Translations under genes and position numbers: made by a program
From: Roseomonas sp. KE2513
GTDB lineage: Bacteria; Pseudomonadota; Alphaproteobacteria; Acetobacterales; Acetobacteraceae
Length of the DNA: 64,000 nt
NCBI RefSeq assembly: GCF_016107305.1
Contig: NZ_RCVR01000010.1
Location: 124,001 to 188,000, forward strand
Direction of reading: 5' to 3'
The notes under the pieces: generated by a model
Told to the model about the DNA's origin: nothing
Database searches by the model: none
What the model saw: only the letters and a program-made list of their open reading frames with translations
Part shown: positions 11,647 to 21,717 of the stretch, one piece after another
How positions within the stretch are numbered: position 1 is the first letter of the stretch
How the letters are laid out: every line of letters starts with the position of its first letter

Positions 11647-12723
11647 ATGCCCCACCCGGAAAGCTGGATGACGGTCACCCCGCTCGGCCTCTACTGCGAG
11701 CCCGGGGATTTCTTCATCGACCCCTCCCGGCCCGTCGAGCGCGCCGTGATCAGCCACGGCCATGCCGACCACGCCCGCCCCGGCCACAAGGCCGTGCTCG
11801 CCACGCCGGACACCCTCGCCATCATGCGCGCCCGCTTCGGAGAGGACCGGGCCGGCGATGTGCAGGAACCGCTGCGCTACGGGGAAAGCGTCACCCGCAA
11901 CGGGGTCCGCATCACCCTCCTTCCCGCCGGCCACGTCCTCGGCTCGGCGCAGATCGTCCTTGAGTGGAAGGGCAGCCGGATCGTCGTCTCCGGCGACTAC
12001 AAGCGCGCGCGCGACCCCACCTGCGCGCCCTTCGAGCCGATGGAGTGCGACGTCTTCGTCACCGAGGCCACCTTCGCCCTCCCCGTTTTCCATCACCCGC
12101 CCGCCGAGCACGAGATCCGCCGGCTGCTGGACAGCGTCGCCCTCTTCCCCGAGCGGGCCCATGTCGTCGGCGCCTATGCGCTGGGCAAGACGCAGCGGAT
12201 CATCGCCCTGCTGCGGGAGGCTGGCTGGGACCGGCCCGTCTATCTTCACGGCGCGGTAGAGAAGCTCTGCACCCTCTACGAATCGCTTGGCGTTCCGCTT
12301 GGCGACCTGCGCCCGGTGCCCAAGGGCCTCAAGCGCGGCCATCCGCCGATCCTGGCGGGCGAGATCGTCATCGCGCCACCTTCGGCTGAATCCACGCCCT
12401 GGGCGCGACGCCTGGCCGACCCCGTCACCGCCGCCGCCTCGGGCTGGATGACGGTGCGGCAGCGCGCGAAGCTCCGCGGGGTCGAGCTTCCCCTCATCGT
12501 CTCCGACCACGCCGACTGGGACGAGCTGCTGGCCACGATCGAGGAGGTCCGCGCCCCCGAGGTCTGGGTCACCCATGGCCGCGACGACGCCCTCATCCAC
12601 GCCCTGTCGCTCCGCGGCGTCCGCGGCCGTGCCCTGCACCTTGTCGGCCGCGAGGACGAGGAGGACGAGGGCGCCCCGGAGGCGCCCGCCGGCACCGAGG
12701 AACCGGCCGGAGCCGCCCATTGA
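11647..12723 (+). CDS. Ligase-associated DNA exonuclease (MBL fold / beta-CASP-like)
   Basis: 358 residues from the ATG at 11647. Metallo-beta-lactamase metal motifs are SHGHADH, then LPAGHVLGSAQI, and VSGDYKR; later come VTEATFALPVF, GAYALGKTQRI and SDHADWDEL, followed by WVTHGRDDAL. This order is characteristic of the exonuclease found beside bacterial ATP-dependent DNA ligases. It overlaps the ligase start by TTGA, so the two are translationally coupled and likely act together in end processing before joining. The acidic tail (EDEEDEGAPEAPAGTEE) is probably disordered. Confidence 0.9.
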   Translation: MPHPESWMTVTPLGLYCEPGDFFIDPSRPVERAVISHGHADHARPGHKAVLATPDTLAIMRARFGEDRAGDVQEPLRYGESVTRNGVRITLLPAGHVLGSAQIVLEWKGSRIVVSGDYKRARDPTCAPFEPMECDVFVTEATFALPVFHHPPAEHEIRRLLDSVALFPERAHVVGAYALGKTQRIIALLREAGWDRPVYLHGAVEKLCTLYESLGVPLGDLRPVPKGLKRGHPPILAGEIVIAPPSAESTPWARRLADPVTAAASGWMTVRQRAKLRGVELPLIVSDHADWDELLATIEEVRAPEVWVTHGRDDALIHALSLRGVRGRALHLVGREDEEDEGAPEAPAGTEEPAGAAH

Positions 12724-14336
12724 GCGTCCAGGCCTTCGCCGACCTTCTCGAACGGCTCGTCTTCACCCCTGGTCGCAACGCGAAGATCGCCCTCATGCGC
12801 CGCTGGTTCGCCGAGCAGCCCGACCCCGACCGCGGCGTCGGGCTCGCGGCGCTGACGGGCGAACTGGCCTTCACCGCTGCCAAGCCCATGGTGATCCGGG
12901 AACTCGTGGAGAGCCGGGTGGACAAGGTCCTCCTTGCCCTCTCCCATGACTATGTCGGCGACCTCGCCGAGACGGTTGCCCTCATCTGGCCTCAGCGGGA
13001 GGGGGTGAACGCCCCTCCGCCCAGTCTTTCCGAGGTGGTCGAGGGCCTCGAGCTCGCCTCCCGCGCCGAGGTCCCGGCGCTGATGGAGGGATGGCTCGAC
13101 ACGCTCGATGCCGGCGGCCGCCTGGCGCTGATCAAGCTCGTCACCGGCGGGCTTCGCGTCGGCGCCTCCGCCCGGCTGGCTAAAACGGCGCTCGCCGAAT
13201 GGTCCGGGCAGGAGATCGGCGAGATCGAGGAGGTCTGGCACGGCGTCGCGCCCCCCTACATCCCCCTGTTCCGCTGGCTGGAGGGACAGGGGCCCCGCCC
13301 CGATGCCGCCGGCGCGCCCGTCTTCCGCCCGCTCATGCTCGCCCACCCGCTGGAGGCACCCGCCGACATCGCGGCCGTGGAGGCCAACCCCGGCGACTGG
13401 CGCGCCGAGTGGAAGTGGGACGGCATCCGCGTTCAGCTCACCGCCGGCCCCGGCGGCCGTCGCATGTGGTCCCGCACCGGCGAGGACATCTCCGGCGCCT
13501 TCCCCGAAATCGCCGAGGCCATGGAGTTCCACGCCGTCCTTGATGGCGAGCTGCTGGTGATCAGAGATGGAACGGTCGCGCCCTTCTCCGACCTCCAGCA
13601 GCGGCTGAACCGCAAGGTGATCGGCCCGAAGCTCATGCGCGACCACCCCGTGGCCGTCCGCCTCTACGACCTGCTGCTGGACGGCGAGGAGGACCTGCGC
13701 GCCCTGCCCTTCGACGCCCGTCGCGCACGCCTTGAAGCCTGGTACGCCCGTCACGCCCCCGCCCGGATGGACGTGTCCGAGATGATCTCCTTCACCGGCC
13801 TCGACCATCTCTCCGGCCTGCGCGACACCGCCCGCGCCGCCTCCATCGAAGGGCTGATGCTCAAGCGCGCGGACAGCCCCTACCTCCCCGGCCGGGTGAA
13901 GGGCCTCTGGTGGAAGTGGAAGCGCGCGCCGCTCACCGTGGACGCGGTGCTGATGTATGCCCAGCGCGGCCACGGCAAGCGCAGCAGCTACTATTCCGAC
14001 TATACCTTCGGCCTCTGGCGGAGGAACGAGGACGGCACGCGGGAGCTGGTGCCCGTCGGCAAGGCCTATTCCGGCTTCACCGATCAGGAGCTGGTGATGC
14101 TCGACCGCTGGGTCCGTAACCACACCACCGGCCGCTTCGGCCCGGTGCGGGAAGTGGAGAAGGCCTTCGTGCTGGAGGTGATCTTCGACGCCGCCCAGCT
14201 CTCCACTCGCCACCGCTCGGGCGTCGCCATGCGCTTCCCCCGCATTGCCCGCCTGCGCCCCGACAAGCCGGCGGAGGAGGCGGACGCGCTGGAGACGCTG
14301 ATGGAGATGGTGGAGAACCGCCCGACCTGCGCTTGA
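12720..14336 (+). CDS. ATP-dependent DNA ligase, exonuclease-associated type
   Basis: 538 residues starting at a TTG that overlaps the exonuclease stop. The N-terminal all-helical domain (about 1-200) is followed by the nucleotidyltransferase domain. The adenylated Lys is in EWKWDGIRVQL, with SRTGEDISGAFPEI, LDGELLVI, EGLMLKRADSPY and LWWKWKRAP as motifs III-V. The OB-fold domain ends with VFDAAQ-like and RFPRIARLRPDKP. It seals nicks using ATP and would supplement the essential NAD-dependent LigA. The DEXH helicase and phosphoesterase that often complete this cluster are not adjacent; a histidine kinase follows. Confidence 0.93.
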   Translation: MSVQAFADLLERLVFTPGRNAKIALMRRWFAEQPDPDRGVGLAALTGELAFTAAKPMVIRELVESRVDKVLLALSHDYVGDLAETVALIWPQREGVNAPPPSLSEVVEGLELASRAEVPALMEGWLDTLDAGGRLALIKLVTGGLRVGASARLAKTALAEWSGQEIGEIEEVWHGVAPPYIPLFRWLEGQGPRPDAAGAPVFRPLMLAHPLEAPADIAAVEANPGDWRAEWKWDGIRVQLTAGPGGRRMWSRTGEDISGAFPEIAEAMEFHAVLDGELLVIRDGTVAPFSDLQQRLNRKVIGPKLMRDHPVAVRLYDLLLDGEEDLRALPFDARRARLEAWYARHAPARMDVSEMISFTGLDHLSGLRDTARAASIEGLMLKRADSPYLPGRVKGLWWKWKRAPLTVDAVLMYAQRGHGKRSSYYSDYTFGLWRRNEDGTRELVPVGKAYSGFTDQELVMLDRWVRNHTTGRFGPVREVEKAFVLEVIFDAAQLSTRHRSGVAMRFPRIARLRPDKPAEEADALETLMEMVENRPTCA

Positions 14337-14483
14337 GGACTGGCCAAGCCTTGCGTGGGTCGAACTCGAACCGTGACAGTTTCAGCCCGCCTCGGTAAAC
14401 AATTGATCAGCGCGTCACGACGCGCCGAACTGTCCCACGCGGATAGGTGGGCAACGCATGCCGGAAAGGGAGAGGCCGGAGCC

Positions 14484-17006
14484 GTGACGCACCAGATCCT
14501 CCCGCTCCCCGAGATGGGGTCTGAGACTTCCGCCGGCCCGGTCCTGGCCCGCCGGCGCCGCGCTTTCCGCTGGGCGAGCTTTGCCGGGCTCAGCGTCCAG
14601 GCAAGGCTCCTGCTAATTATCGCGGCCTGCCTCCTGCCCACCTTGGCCCTTCAGGCGGTGGTCGGCTGGAAGCAACTCGCCGAGCGCCGCGCGCAGCTCG
14701 GCAACCTCGCCCGGCACCAGGCGGAACTGCTGGCTGGCACCGTGGACAACGTTGCCAACGGCGCGCGCATCCTCCTTGGCGCCGCCGCAGAGCTGGACCA
14801 GGTCCGGAGCGCGGGCCCGGATTGCGGTCCGCGTCTGGCGAGCCTGCGCCGGCACGCGCCGGGTTTCGCCTTTATCGCCCTGGCCGATCACTCAGGTGGC
14901 GTCATCTGCGCCTCCGACCCCACCCTCTACGGCGAGCGGGCCCCGGGTTGGGTCCCGGAATGGGGCCAGGGTGCCGCGCCGCCGCAGCGCTTCACCGCCG
15001 GGCGCTTCACCCGCACCCCCCTGCGCCCGGGCGGTGTGCTGCCCTTCCACTTCCCCCTCCCCGCCTCCGCCGGGCAGGAGGCCCGCACCCTCGTTGCGGC
15101 GCTCGACCTCAACTGGCTCTCGGACCAGCTCCGCGCCCTGAAGCGGGACGGCTCACCCTTCCTCGCCGGTGGGGTCCTCACGGTGGCCGACGCGCAGGGA
15201 GTCATCCTCGCCCGCGACATCCGCCATGCCGAGTTCGTCGGCCGCAGCTTCCCGCCCGAGGCATTGACCCTCACGCAGGCGACCGAGCCGGGAATCCTGC
15301 GGATTCGAAGCATCGACGGGGTCTTGCGTCTCATCGGCTACACGCCGCCCATCCCTGCGAACCACAATCTCTCCGCCGTCGTCGGCTTCTCGGAGCAGGA
15401 GTTGATGGCAGACCTCGAGCGCGCGTTGCTGCGCGGGGCGCTGCTGATGGTCGGCCTCAGCGCCGTCGTCTTTATTCTTACCCTTCTCGCCGCCCGCCGC
15501 TTCATTGCCCGCCCCGCGCGCGCCCTTCTCGCGACGGCTGAGGAGTGGCGGGGCGGCAACCTCGCGGCCCGGGCCCCCGATTGTGGCCCGGGCTCCGAGT
15601 TCGGCCATCTTGCGGCCGCCTGGAACGGCATGGCCGCGGCCCTGCGCCAGCGCGAGGACGAGCTGCGCGAGCATGCGGAGGCGCTGGAGCGCCGGGTCGC
15701 CGACCGCACGCGGGAACTGGTGGAGGCCAACGACCGCCTCTCGGCCGAGGTGGCCGAGCGCCAGCAGACCCAGGCCGCCCTGCTCCAGGCGCAGAAGGTG
15801 CAGGCCGTGGGGCAGCTCGCGGGCGGCATCGCGCACGACTTCAACAACGTGCTCCAGGCCGTGCTCGGCGGCATCTGCCTCGTCCGCCGCCGCGCGGGCG
15901 ACCCCGAGGCAGTGGGGCGCCTCGCCGCTATGGTGGAGGAGGCGGCGCGGCGCGGCGAATCCGTCACCCGCCGCCTGCTCGCCTTCTCCCGCCGTGAGGA
16001 GCTACGTGCCGATGCGCTGGAGGTCGGCGCGCTGCTCGAGGGGCTGCACGAGGTGCTGGCGGCCACGCTCGGCGCGCGCATCCGCGTGTGGGTGGATGTG
16101 GCGCCCAACCTGCCACCCGTCTTCGCCGATCGCGGGCAGCTCGAGACCGTGCTCGTCAACCTCGCCACCAATGCCCGCGATGCGATGCCCCGTGGCGGCA
16201 CCCTCACCCTCTCGGCCCGGCCTTCCGACACGGTGGCGCCGGAGGAGGACCTGCCCGCCTGCCTTCCCGCGGGGGACTATGTGCGCCTGACCGTCGCCGA
16301 TACGGGCGAGGGCATGGCGCCAGAGGTGCTCGCCCGTGCCTCGGAGCCCTTCTTCACCACCAAGCCGCTCGGCCAGGGCACCGGGCTCGGCCTCGCCATG
16401 GCCCGCAGCTTCGCCAAGGGCTCGGCCGGTGCGCTGGCCATCAAGAGCGCGCCCCGGCAGGGCACGCGCATCTCGCTCTGGCTGCCGGTGGCGCGCCCCG
16501 CTCGGGCGAAGGAAGCGGCAGGTCCGCTCGCGGCGCCCCTGGCCACGGGCGGCGAGACCCAGCCGCGCCCCTGGGCCGATGCGCCCGCGCCTGACGCCGC
16601 AGCGCGGGCCGGCTCCGCCGGGAAGCCCCGCGTGCTCCTGGCCGACGACGAGCCGATCGTGCGCAACGTGCTGGTGACGCAGCTGGAGGACGCCGGCTAC
16701 GCCGTGACCGCGGCGCCGGACGGCAGGCTCGCCCTCGCCCAGCTCACCGCGGCTGGCCCCTTCGACATCCTCGTCACCGATCTCGCCATGCCGGGCCTGG
16801 ACGGCGTCGCCGTCATCCGCGAGGCCCAGCGGCGCCAGCCGGGCCTGCCCGCCATCCTGCTGACCGGCTACGCGGGCGATGCCGCCTCCCTGGCCCTCGG
16901 CACCGGCTTCACCCTGATGCGCAAGCCCATCGCCGGCATCGCGCTGGCGGACCAGATCGCGGCGCTGCTGGGAAGGGCGGGCGGCGGGGTCAGCCCGGCG
17001 CGGTGA
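14484..17006 (+). CDS. Hybrid sensor histidine kinase (dCache-HAMP-HisKA-HATPase-receiver)
   Basis: 840 residues from the GTG at 14484, which has GGGAGAGG and GGAG upstream; the frame is open to 14355. Order: TM1 (ARLLLIIAACLLPTLALQ), a periplasmic sensor of about 250 residues, TM2 (ALLMVGLSAVVFILTLLA), HAMP, a coiled coil, the H-box GGIAHDFNNVLQ at about residue 449, N-box NLATNARDAM, G-boxes VADTGEGMAPE and GTGLGLAM, and a C-terminal receiver with phospho-acceptor Asp in VTDLAMPGLDG (about 766). A membrane kinase that phosphorylates its own receiver and passes the phosphate to an unknown HPt or response regulator. No cognate output is adjacent. Confidence 0.93.
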   Translation: MTHQILPLPEMGSETSAGPVLARRRRAFRWASFAGLSVQARLLLIIAACLLPTLALQAVVGWKQLAERRAQLGNLARHQAELLAGTVDNVANGARILLGAAAELDQVRSAGPDCGPRLASLRRHAPGFAFIALADHSGGVICASDPTLYGERAPGWVPEWGQGAAPPQRFTAGRFTRTPLRPGGVLPFHFPLPASAGQEARTLVAALDLNWLSDQLRALKRDGSPFLAGGVLTVADAQGVILARDIRHAEFVGRSFPPEALTLTQATEPGILRIRSIDGVLRLIGYTPPIPANHNLSAVVGFSEQELMADLERALLRGALLMVGLSAVVFILTLLAARRFIARPARALLATAEEWRGGNLAARAPDCGPGSEFGHLAAAWNGMAAALRQREDELREHAEALERRVADRTRELVEANDRLSAEVAERQQTQAALLQAQKVQAVGQLAGGIAHDFNNVLQAVLGGICLVRRRAGDPEAVGRLAAMVEEAARRGESVTRRLLAFSRREELRADALEVGALLEGLHEVLAATLGARIRVWVDVAPNLPPVFADRGQLETVLVNLATNARDAMPRGGTLTLSARPSDTVAPEEDLPACLPAGDYVRLTVADTGEGMAPEVLARASEPFFTTKPLGQGTGLGLAMARSFAKGSAGALAIKSAPRQGTRISLWLPVARPARAKEAAGPLAAPLATGGETQPRPWADAPAPDAAARAGSAGKPRVLLADDEPIVRNVLVTQLEDAGYAVTAAPDGRLALAQLTAAGPFDILVTDLAMPGLDGVAVIREAQRRQPGLPAILLTGYAGDAASLALGTGFTLMRKPIAGIALADQIAALLGRAGGGVSPAR

Positions 17007-17098
17007 AGCCCAGCTAAAGGCAGGAACACGTCCGGGCGAGCGCGAGTGGCGGAGCAACCCTCCGTCAAGTTTTGTCATGGAGAATCCGCGCTTTCGGA

Positions 17099-19141
17099 AT
17101 GGAACAGGGACGACTGCCCTCCATGACACGCCGCGCCACCCACGGGTCCATCAGGACCAGACTGCATCTCTGCACCCTCGTCGCCGCGCTCGGCCTGATG
17201 GGCCTGGCCGCGTACGAGGTGGCCAGCCGGACGGCGGAGCTGGAGGAGAACCGCATCGCCATGCTGCACGCCGTGGTCGACACGGCTGTCGCGAGCGCCG
17301 GCCGGTTCGAGGCGGAGGAGCGCGCCGGGCGTCTGGACCGCGCTGCCGCCCAGGCCGCCGCCGCCGCCGCCATCCGCGCCATGCGCTACGAGGGGCAGGA
17401 ATACCTCTGGATCAACGACACCCAGGTCCGCACGCGGGTCGTCATGCACCCCTTCCGCCCGGACCTGGAGGGACAGGACGTCTCGGAGGTACGGGATCCG
17501 AATGGCCTGCCGCTCTTCGTTGCCTTTGCCGAGAAGGTGCGCGCGGCCGGCGCGGGAACGGTCGGCTACCTCTGGCCACGCCCCGGCGCGGATAAGCCGG
17601 TCGAGAAGCTCTCCTATGTCGCGGGCTTCGCGCCCTGGGGCTGGGTGATCGGCACCGGGGTCTATGTGGACGACCTTCGCGCGGCACAGGCAAGCGTGGT
17701 GCTGCACGGTGCGCTGGTGGCCGGCGTCTCGGCATTGCTGGTCGTGCTGATGATCAGCCTTGTCGGGCGCAGCATCACCCGTCCGCTGGCCAGGATCGCG
17801 GCGGCCACCACGGCCATGTCGGGCGGTGACCTCGGCACACCCGTGGGCGATACCGACCGACGGGACGAGTTTGGCCATCTTGCCCGCGCTCTCGAGACCT
17901 TCCGCGAGGGCGGGCTGCGGACGCGGCGCCTGGAGGATGAGGCGCGGGCCGAGCGCGCGGTGCGCGACCGCCGCCAGGTGGCGATCGAGCGACAGACGCA
18001 AGACTTCGGCGCCTCGGTCTCCGGCGTGCTGGCGAGCCTCGCGCGCTCGGCCGACGAGATGCGCGGAGCGGCTTCGGAAATGTCAGGGGTGGTGCTGCGC
18101 ACGCGCGAGGGCGCGGCCGGCACCGCGGCGGAGGCGGAGGAATCCTCGCGCAACCTCTCGGCCGTCGCCACCGCGACGGAGGAGCTGAGCGCGAGCGTGT
18201 CGGAGATCGCGCGGCAGATGGCCCGCAGCACGCAGTCCGCGCAGGCGGCGGTGCAACGCGCGGGGGAGACGGACTCCGCCGTACGCGGCTTGAGCGAGGC
18301 GGCCGCGCAAATCGGCGAGGTCCTGCACCTCATCGCGGATATCGCCGGGCAGACGAACCTGCTGGCGTTGAACGCCACCATCGAGGCGGCGCGGGCGGGC
18401 GAGGCCGGCCGGGGCTTCGCCGTCGTCGCCTCGGAGGTGAAGCAGTTGGCTGCCCAGACCGCCGAGGCGACGGGGCGGATCGGTGAACAGGTGCGCGGCA
18501 TCCAGTCCGCGACCGAGGAGGCGGTGGTCGCGGTGCGTGACGTGGGCGCGGCGATCGGGGAGGTCGAAGCCATCGCGACCGCCATCGCGGCCGCCGTGGA
18601 GGAGCAGGGCGCGGCCACGCGCGAGATCGCGGCGAACGTGCAGACCGTGGCTCAAGCGACCGCTTCCGCCACCTCCTCCTTGCGAGGGGTGGCCGATGTG
18701 GCCGAAGGGGCCCAGGGAACCAGCAGCACGGTTCTTTCCGCCGCGGACAACCTCGCCCAGGTGGCCACCGACTTGCGCGGCGAGGTGGACAGCTTCCTGC
18801 GTGCGATGGTGGCGGAGAGCGAGGGGACGGACCGCCGCCGTTACGAGCGGGTGCCCGGCGGGGACGTGCCCCTTCGCCTCCTCGCCCTCGGCCTTCCTGG
18901 CGGCGAGACGCGGGTGGCGCTGAGGGATATTGGCCAGGGCGGCGCTGCCGTCGCCTGCGCGTGGGAAGCATTGCCCGGCACGTCGGTCGAGCTTGCTGCG
19001 GGGGCGGAGGAACGCATCCCCGGCCGGGTGGTGCGGGCGGACGGCGCCTGCATCGCCATCGCCTTCCGGCAGGACGAGCGAAGCATCGGCCTGGTGGACG
19101 TGCTGCTCGCGCGGCTTCCGAAGGAACGACAGGCGGCCTGA
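17099..19141 (+). CDS. Methyl-accepting chemotaxis protein with sCache sensor and C-terminal PilZ domain
   Basis: 680 residues from the ATG at 17099; ATG 17123 is possible. TM1 is near 25-45. The sensor contains [13 protein letters not shown] and [12 protein letters not shown], typical of sCache_2 (small organic acid sensors). TM2 ([19 protein letters not shown]) and HAMP follow, then the signalling hairpin tip [20 protein letters not shown]. Beyond the coiled coil, residues about 575-675 form a PilZ-like domain: RRRYERV supplies the RxxxR c-di-GMP motif and DIGQGG replaces the usual D/NxSxxG, with Ser changed to Gly. A receptor that could merge ligand sensing with c-di-GMP level. Monocistronic, after the hybrid kinase. 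Confidence 0.9.
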   Translation: MEQGRLPSMTRRATHGSIRTRLHLCTLVAALGLMGLAAYEVASRTAELEENRIAMLHAVVDTAVASAGRFEAEERAGRLDRAAAQAAAAAAIRAMRYEGQEYLWINDTQVRTRVVMHPFRPDLEGQDVSEVRDPNGLPLFVAFAEKVRAAGAGTVGYLWPRPGADKPVEKLSYVAGFAPWGWVIGTGVYVDDLRAAQASVVLHGALVAGVSALLVVLMISLVGRSITRPLARIAAATTAMSGGDLGTPVGDTDRRDEFGHLARALETFREGGLRTRRLEDEARAERAVRDRRQVAIERQTQDFGASVSGVLASLARSADEMRGAASEMSGVVLRTREGAAGTAAEAEESSRNLSAVATATEELSASVSEIARQMARSTQSAQAAVQRAGETDSAVRGLSEAAAQIGEVLHLIADIAGQTNLLALNATIEAARAGEAGRGFAVVASEVKQLAAQTAEATGRIGEQVRGIQSATEEAVVAVRDVGAAIGEVEAIATAIAAAVEEQGAATREIAANVQTVAQATASATSSLRGVADVAEGAQGTSSTVLSAADNLAQVATDLRGEVDSFLRAMVAESEGTDRRRYERVPGGDVPLRLLALGLPGGETRVALRDIGQGGAAVACAWEALPGTSVELAAGAEERIPGRVVRADGACIAIAFRQDERSIGLVDVLLARLPKERQAA

Positions 19142-19216
19142 CGAACTCCGCCGAGGCAGCAGGTGTCAATGCGCGTGCCGTAACCCTGCTTCCGACCGGG
19201 CAGCGTCAGGACGCCC

Positions 19217-19247
19217 TTGACCTTCCCATCATGGGAACCCCCATCTC
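19217..19247 (+). promoter_or_regulatory. CueR-type promoter/operator of copA-cueR
   Basis: TTGACC (19217-19222) is a good -35. A perfect 15-base dyad TTCCCATCATGGGAA (19223-19237) fills the spacer, and a weak -10 (CATCTC, 19242-19247) lies exactly 19 bases from the -35. The over-long spacer with a dyad is the hallmark of MerR-family activation, and the TTGACCTTCCC start closely matches known CueR promoters. The element lies 23 bases before the chosen copA start and rules out the ATG at 19231 as start. The regulator itself is the second gene of the operon. Confidence 0.85.
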
Positions 19248-19269
19248 GAAAGCGATGGAGGATCCTCCG

Positions 19270-21717
19270 ATGAGCCTTGCCGAAGCCACGCGCCTGAGCC
19301 TTCCCGTCGAGGGCATGACCTGCGCCTCCTGCGTGTCGCGGGTGGAGCGGGCGCTATCGGCCGTGCCGGGCGTGACGGCGGCGGCGGTGAACCTCGCCAC
19401 CCATCGCGCGATGGTGGAGGGCGAGGCGCTGGACCTCGCGGCGCTGCGCCGGGCGGTGGCGCGGGCCGGGTATGAGTCGCCCGGGGAAGTCACCGAGATC
19501 TCTGTGGAGGGCATGAGCTGCGCCTCCTGCACCGGGCGGGTGGAGCGGGCGCTGGCGGCGGTGCCGGGGGTAGAGGGCGCCTCGGTCAACCTCGCCACCC
19601 ATCGCGCGACCGTCCGCCACGCACCGGGCGCGGTGGAGCGCGAGACGCTGGAGGCCGCGATCGCGCGGGCCGGCTACACGGCGCTGCCTGAGCACGACCC
19701 TGAGCACGACCCTGGGCACCACCATGGGCACGCCGCGGCTAGCGAGGCCGATCCCCATGCCGGGCCGCCCGGCGCGGGGGAGGAAGCGGGGCTGAGGCGG
19801 GACACGCTGGTTGCGATGGTGTTGGCCGCGCCGCTGTTCCTCGTCGAGATGGGCGGGCATCTCGTGCCGGCCCTCCATCACGCGGTGGAGGGGCAGGCCT
19901 GGCGCCTCGTGCAACTCGTGCTCGCCACGGCGGTGATGTTCGGGCCGGGCTGGCGCTTCCACCGCACGGGCTGGCCGGCGCTCCTGCGGGGCGGGCCGGA
20001 CATGAACAGCCTCGTCGCGATCGGCACGCTCGCGGCCTGGGGCTATTCCGTGGTGGTCACGCTGGCGCCGGGGCTGCTGCCCGAGGGGCAGCGCGGGGTC
20101 TATTTTGAGGCCTCCGCGGTGATCGTGGCGCTGGTGCTGCTCGGGCGCTGGCTCGAGGCGCGATCGCGCGGGCGGGCTTCCTCCGCCATCCGGCGGCTGC
20201 TGGACCTCAGGCCGGCGACGGCGCGGGTGGAGCGTGAGGGGCGCGAGGCGGAAGTGCCGGCGAGGAGCCTGCGCGTCGGGGAGGTGATGCGCCTGCGCCC
20301 GGGCGAGCGGGTGCCGACCGACGCGGTGGTGCTCGAGGGCGAGAGCCACGTCGACGAGTCGATGGTGACCGGCGAGTCCCTGCCGGTCCGTCGCGGGCCG
20401 GGCGATGCGGTGGTCGGCGGCACGGTGAACGGCCGCGGCGCGCTGCGCCTGCAGGCGACCGCCGTGGGATCCGCGACCGTGCTCGCCCGAATCACGCGGC
20501 TGGTGGAGGAGGCGCAGGGCGGCAAGCTGCCCGTGCAGGCGATGGCTGACCGCGTGACGCGCTGGTTCGTGCCGGCGGTGATCCTCGTCGCGGCCCTGAC
20601 TTTCGTCGGCTGGATGGTGGCGGGGGCCGGGACGGCGGGGGCGCTGGTGGCGGCGGTTTCGGTGCTCATCATCGCCTGCCCCTGCGCCATGGGGCTGGCG
20701 ACGCCGGTGGCCGTCATGGTCGGCACCGGCCGCGCGGCGGCGCTCGGCGTGCTGTTCCGGCGCGGCGCGGCCCTGCAGGCGCTGCGCGACGTGACGGTGG
20801 TGGCGCTGGATAAAACGGGCACGCTGACCGAGGGCCGGCCGGTGCTGACCGACCTGATCCCCGCGCCTGGCTTCGACCGGGAGGCGGTGCTGCGGCTGGT
20901 GGCGGCGGCCGAGGCCGGCAGCGAGCACCCGCTGGCCGAGGCGCTGCGCGAGGCCGCGGGCGAGGTGTCCCTGCCGCGGGCCGAGGGCTTCGAGGCCGTG
21001 CCGGGCATGGGCCTTCGCGCGGTGGTCGAGGGGAAGCGCGTGGAGGTGGGAGCGGCGCGCTTCATGACCTCGCTCGGTCTCGATGTCTCGCCTTTCGCCG
21101 GGGCGGCGGCGGCGCTGGCGGCCCAGGGGCGCTCGCCGGTTTTCGCCGCGGTGGACGGAAGGGTTGCAGCGGTGCTGGCGATGGCCGACCGGCTGCGCGA
21201 CACGGCGGCGCCCGCGCTCCTCTCGCTCAAGGGCATGGGGCTGCGGCTGGCGATGGTGACGGGCGATAGCCGCCGGACGGCAGAGGCAGTCGCGCGTCCC
21301 CTGCCTCTCGATATCGTGGAGGCGGAGCTGCGGCCGGAGGGCAAGGTGGAGGCGGTGCAGCGGCTGCGTGGCGAGGGGCGAGTTGCCTTCGTGGGCGACG
21401 GCGTGAACGACGGCCCGGCGCTGGCGGCGGCCGATGTGGGCATCGCGATCGGCACGGGCACGGATGTGGCGATCGAGACGGCTGAGGTGGTGCTAATGTC
21501 GGGCGACCCGCGGGGCGTCGCGACCGCGATCGGGCTCAGCCGGGCGACGATGCGGAACATCCGGCAGAATCTCTTCTGGGCCTTCGCCTACAATGTCGTG
21601 CTGATCCCCGTGGCGGTGGCAGGGCTGCTCTCGCCCGAGCTGGCGGCGGCGGCGATGGGGCTTTCGAGCGTCTTCGTCGTCGGCAATGCGCTGCGGCTGC
21701 GGAGGTTCGCGCCGTGA
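19270..21717 (+). CDS. copA: Copper(I)-exporting P1B-type ATPase
   Basis: 815 residues from the ATG at 19270, which has GGAGGA 8-9 bases upstream. Two N-terminal heavy-metal-associated domains with GMTCASC (Cys18/21) and GMSCASC. A His/Asp/Glu-rich linker follows ([15 protein letters not shown]). Eight membrane helices, the transmembrane CPC in [13 protein letters not shown], phosphorylation site DKTGTLTEG, the SEHPLAEAL motif, [10 protein letters not shown] and [11 protein letters not shown]. This is a Cu+ exporter in the inner membrane that pumps copper to the periplasm. Regulated by the CueR-type operator just upstream and coupled to cueR by a GTGA overlap. Confidence 0.96.
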   Translation: MSLAEATRLSLPVEGMTCASCVSRVERALSAVPGVTAAAVNLATHRAMVEGEALDLAALRRAVARAGYESPGEVTEISVEGMSCASCTGRVERALAAVPGVEGASVNLATHRATVRHAPGAVERETLEAAIARAGYTALPEHDPEHDPGHHHGHAAASEADPHAGPPGAGEEAGLRRDTLVAMVLAAPLFLVEMGGHLVPALHHAVEGQAWRLVQLVLATAVMFGPGWRFHRTGWPALLRGGPDMNSLVAIGTLAAWGYSVVVTLAPGLLPEGQRGVYFEASAVIVALVLLGRWLEARSRGRASSAIRRLLDLRPATARVEREGREAEVPARSLRVGEVMRLRPGERVPTDAVVLEGESHVDESMVTGESLPVRRGPGDAVVGGTVNGRGALRLQATAVGSATVLARITRLVEEAQGGKLPVQAMADRVTRWFVPAVILVAALTFVGWMVAGAGTAGALVAAVSVLIIACPCAMGLATPVAVMVGTGRAAALGVLFRRGAALQALRDVTVVALDKTGTLTEGRPVLTDLIPAPGFDREAVLRLVAAAEAGSEHPLAEALREAAGEVSLPRAEGFEAVPGMGLRAVVEGKRVEVGAARFMTSLGLDVSPFAGAAAALAAQGRSPVFAAVDGRVAAVLAMADRLRDTAAPALLSLKGMGLRLAMVTGDSRRTAEAVARPLPLDIVEAELRPEGKVEAVQRLRGEGRVAFVGDGVNDGPALAAADVGIAIGTGTDVAIETAEVVLMSGDPRGVATAIGLSRATMRNIRQNLFWAFAYNVVLIPVAVAGLLSPELAAAAMGLSSVFVVGNALRLRRFAP

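Noticed and set aside
12276-14213. 645-codon minus-strand frame opposite the DNA ligase
   Set aside because: No motifs, and it lies antisense to a clearly identified ligase and exonuclease.
14410-14425. GCGCGTC-AC-GACGCGC dyad between the ligase and the hybrid kinase
   Set aside because: Perfect but only 7 bp and purely GC, with no T-run or promoter context; chance is plausible.
19231-19269. ATG at 19231 or 19255 as the copA start
   Set aside because: 19231 lies inside the CueR dyad and spacer; 19270 has a strong GGAGGA site at good spacing.
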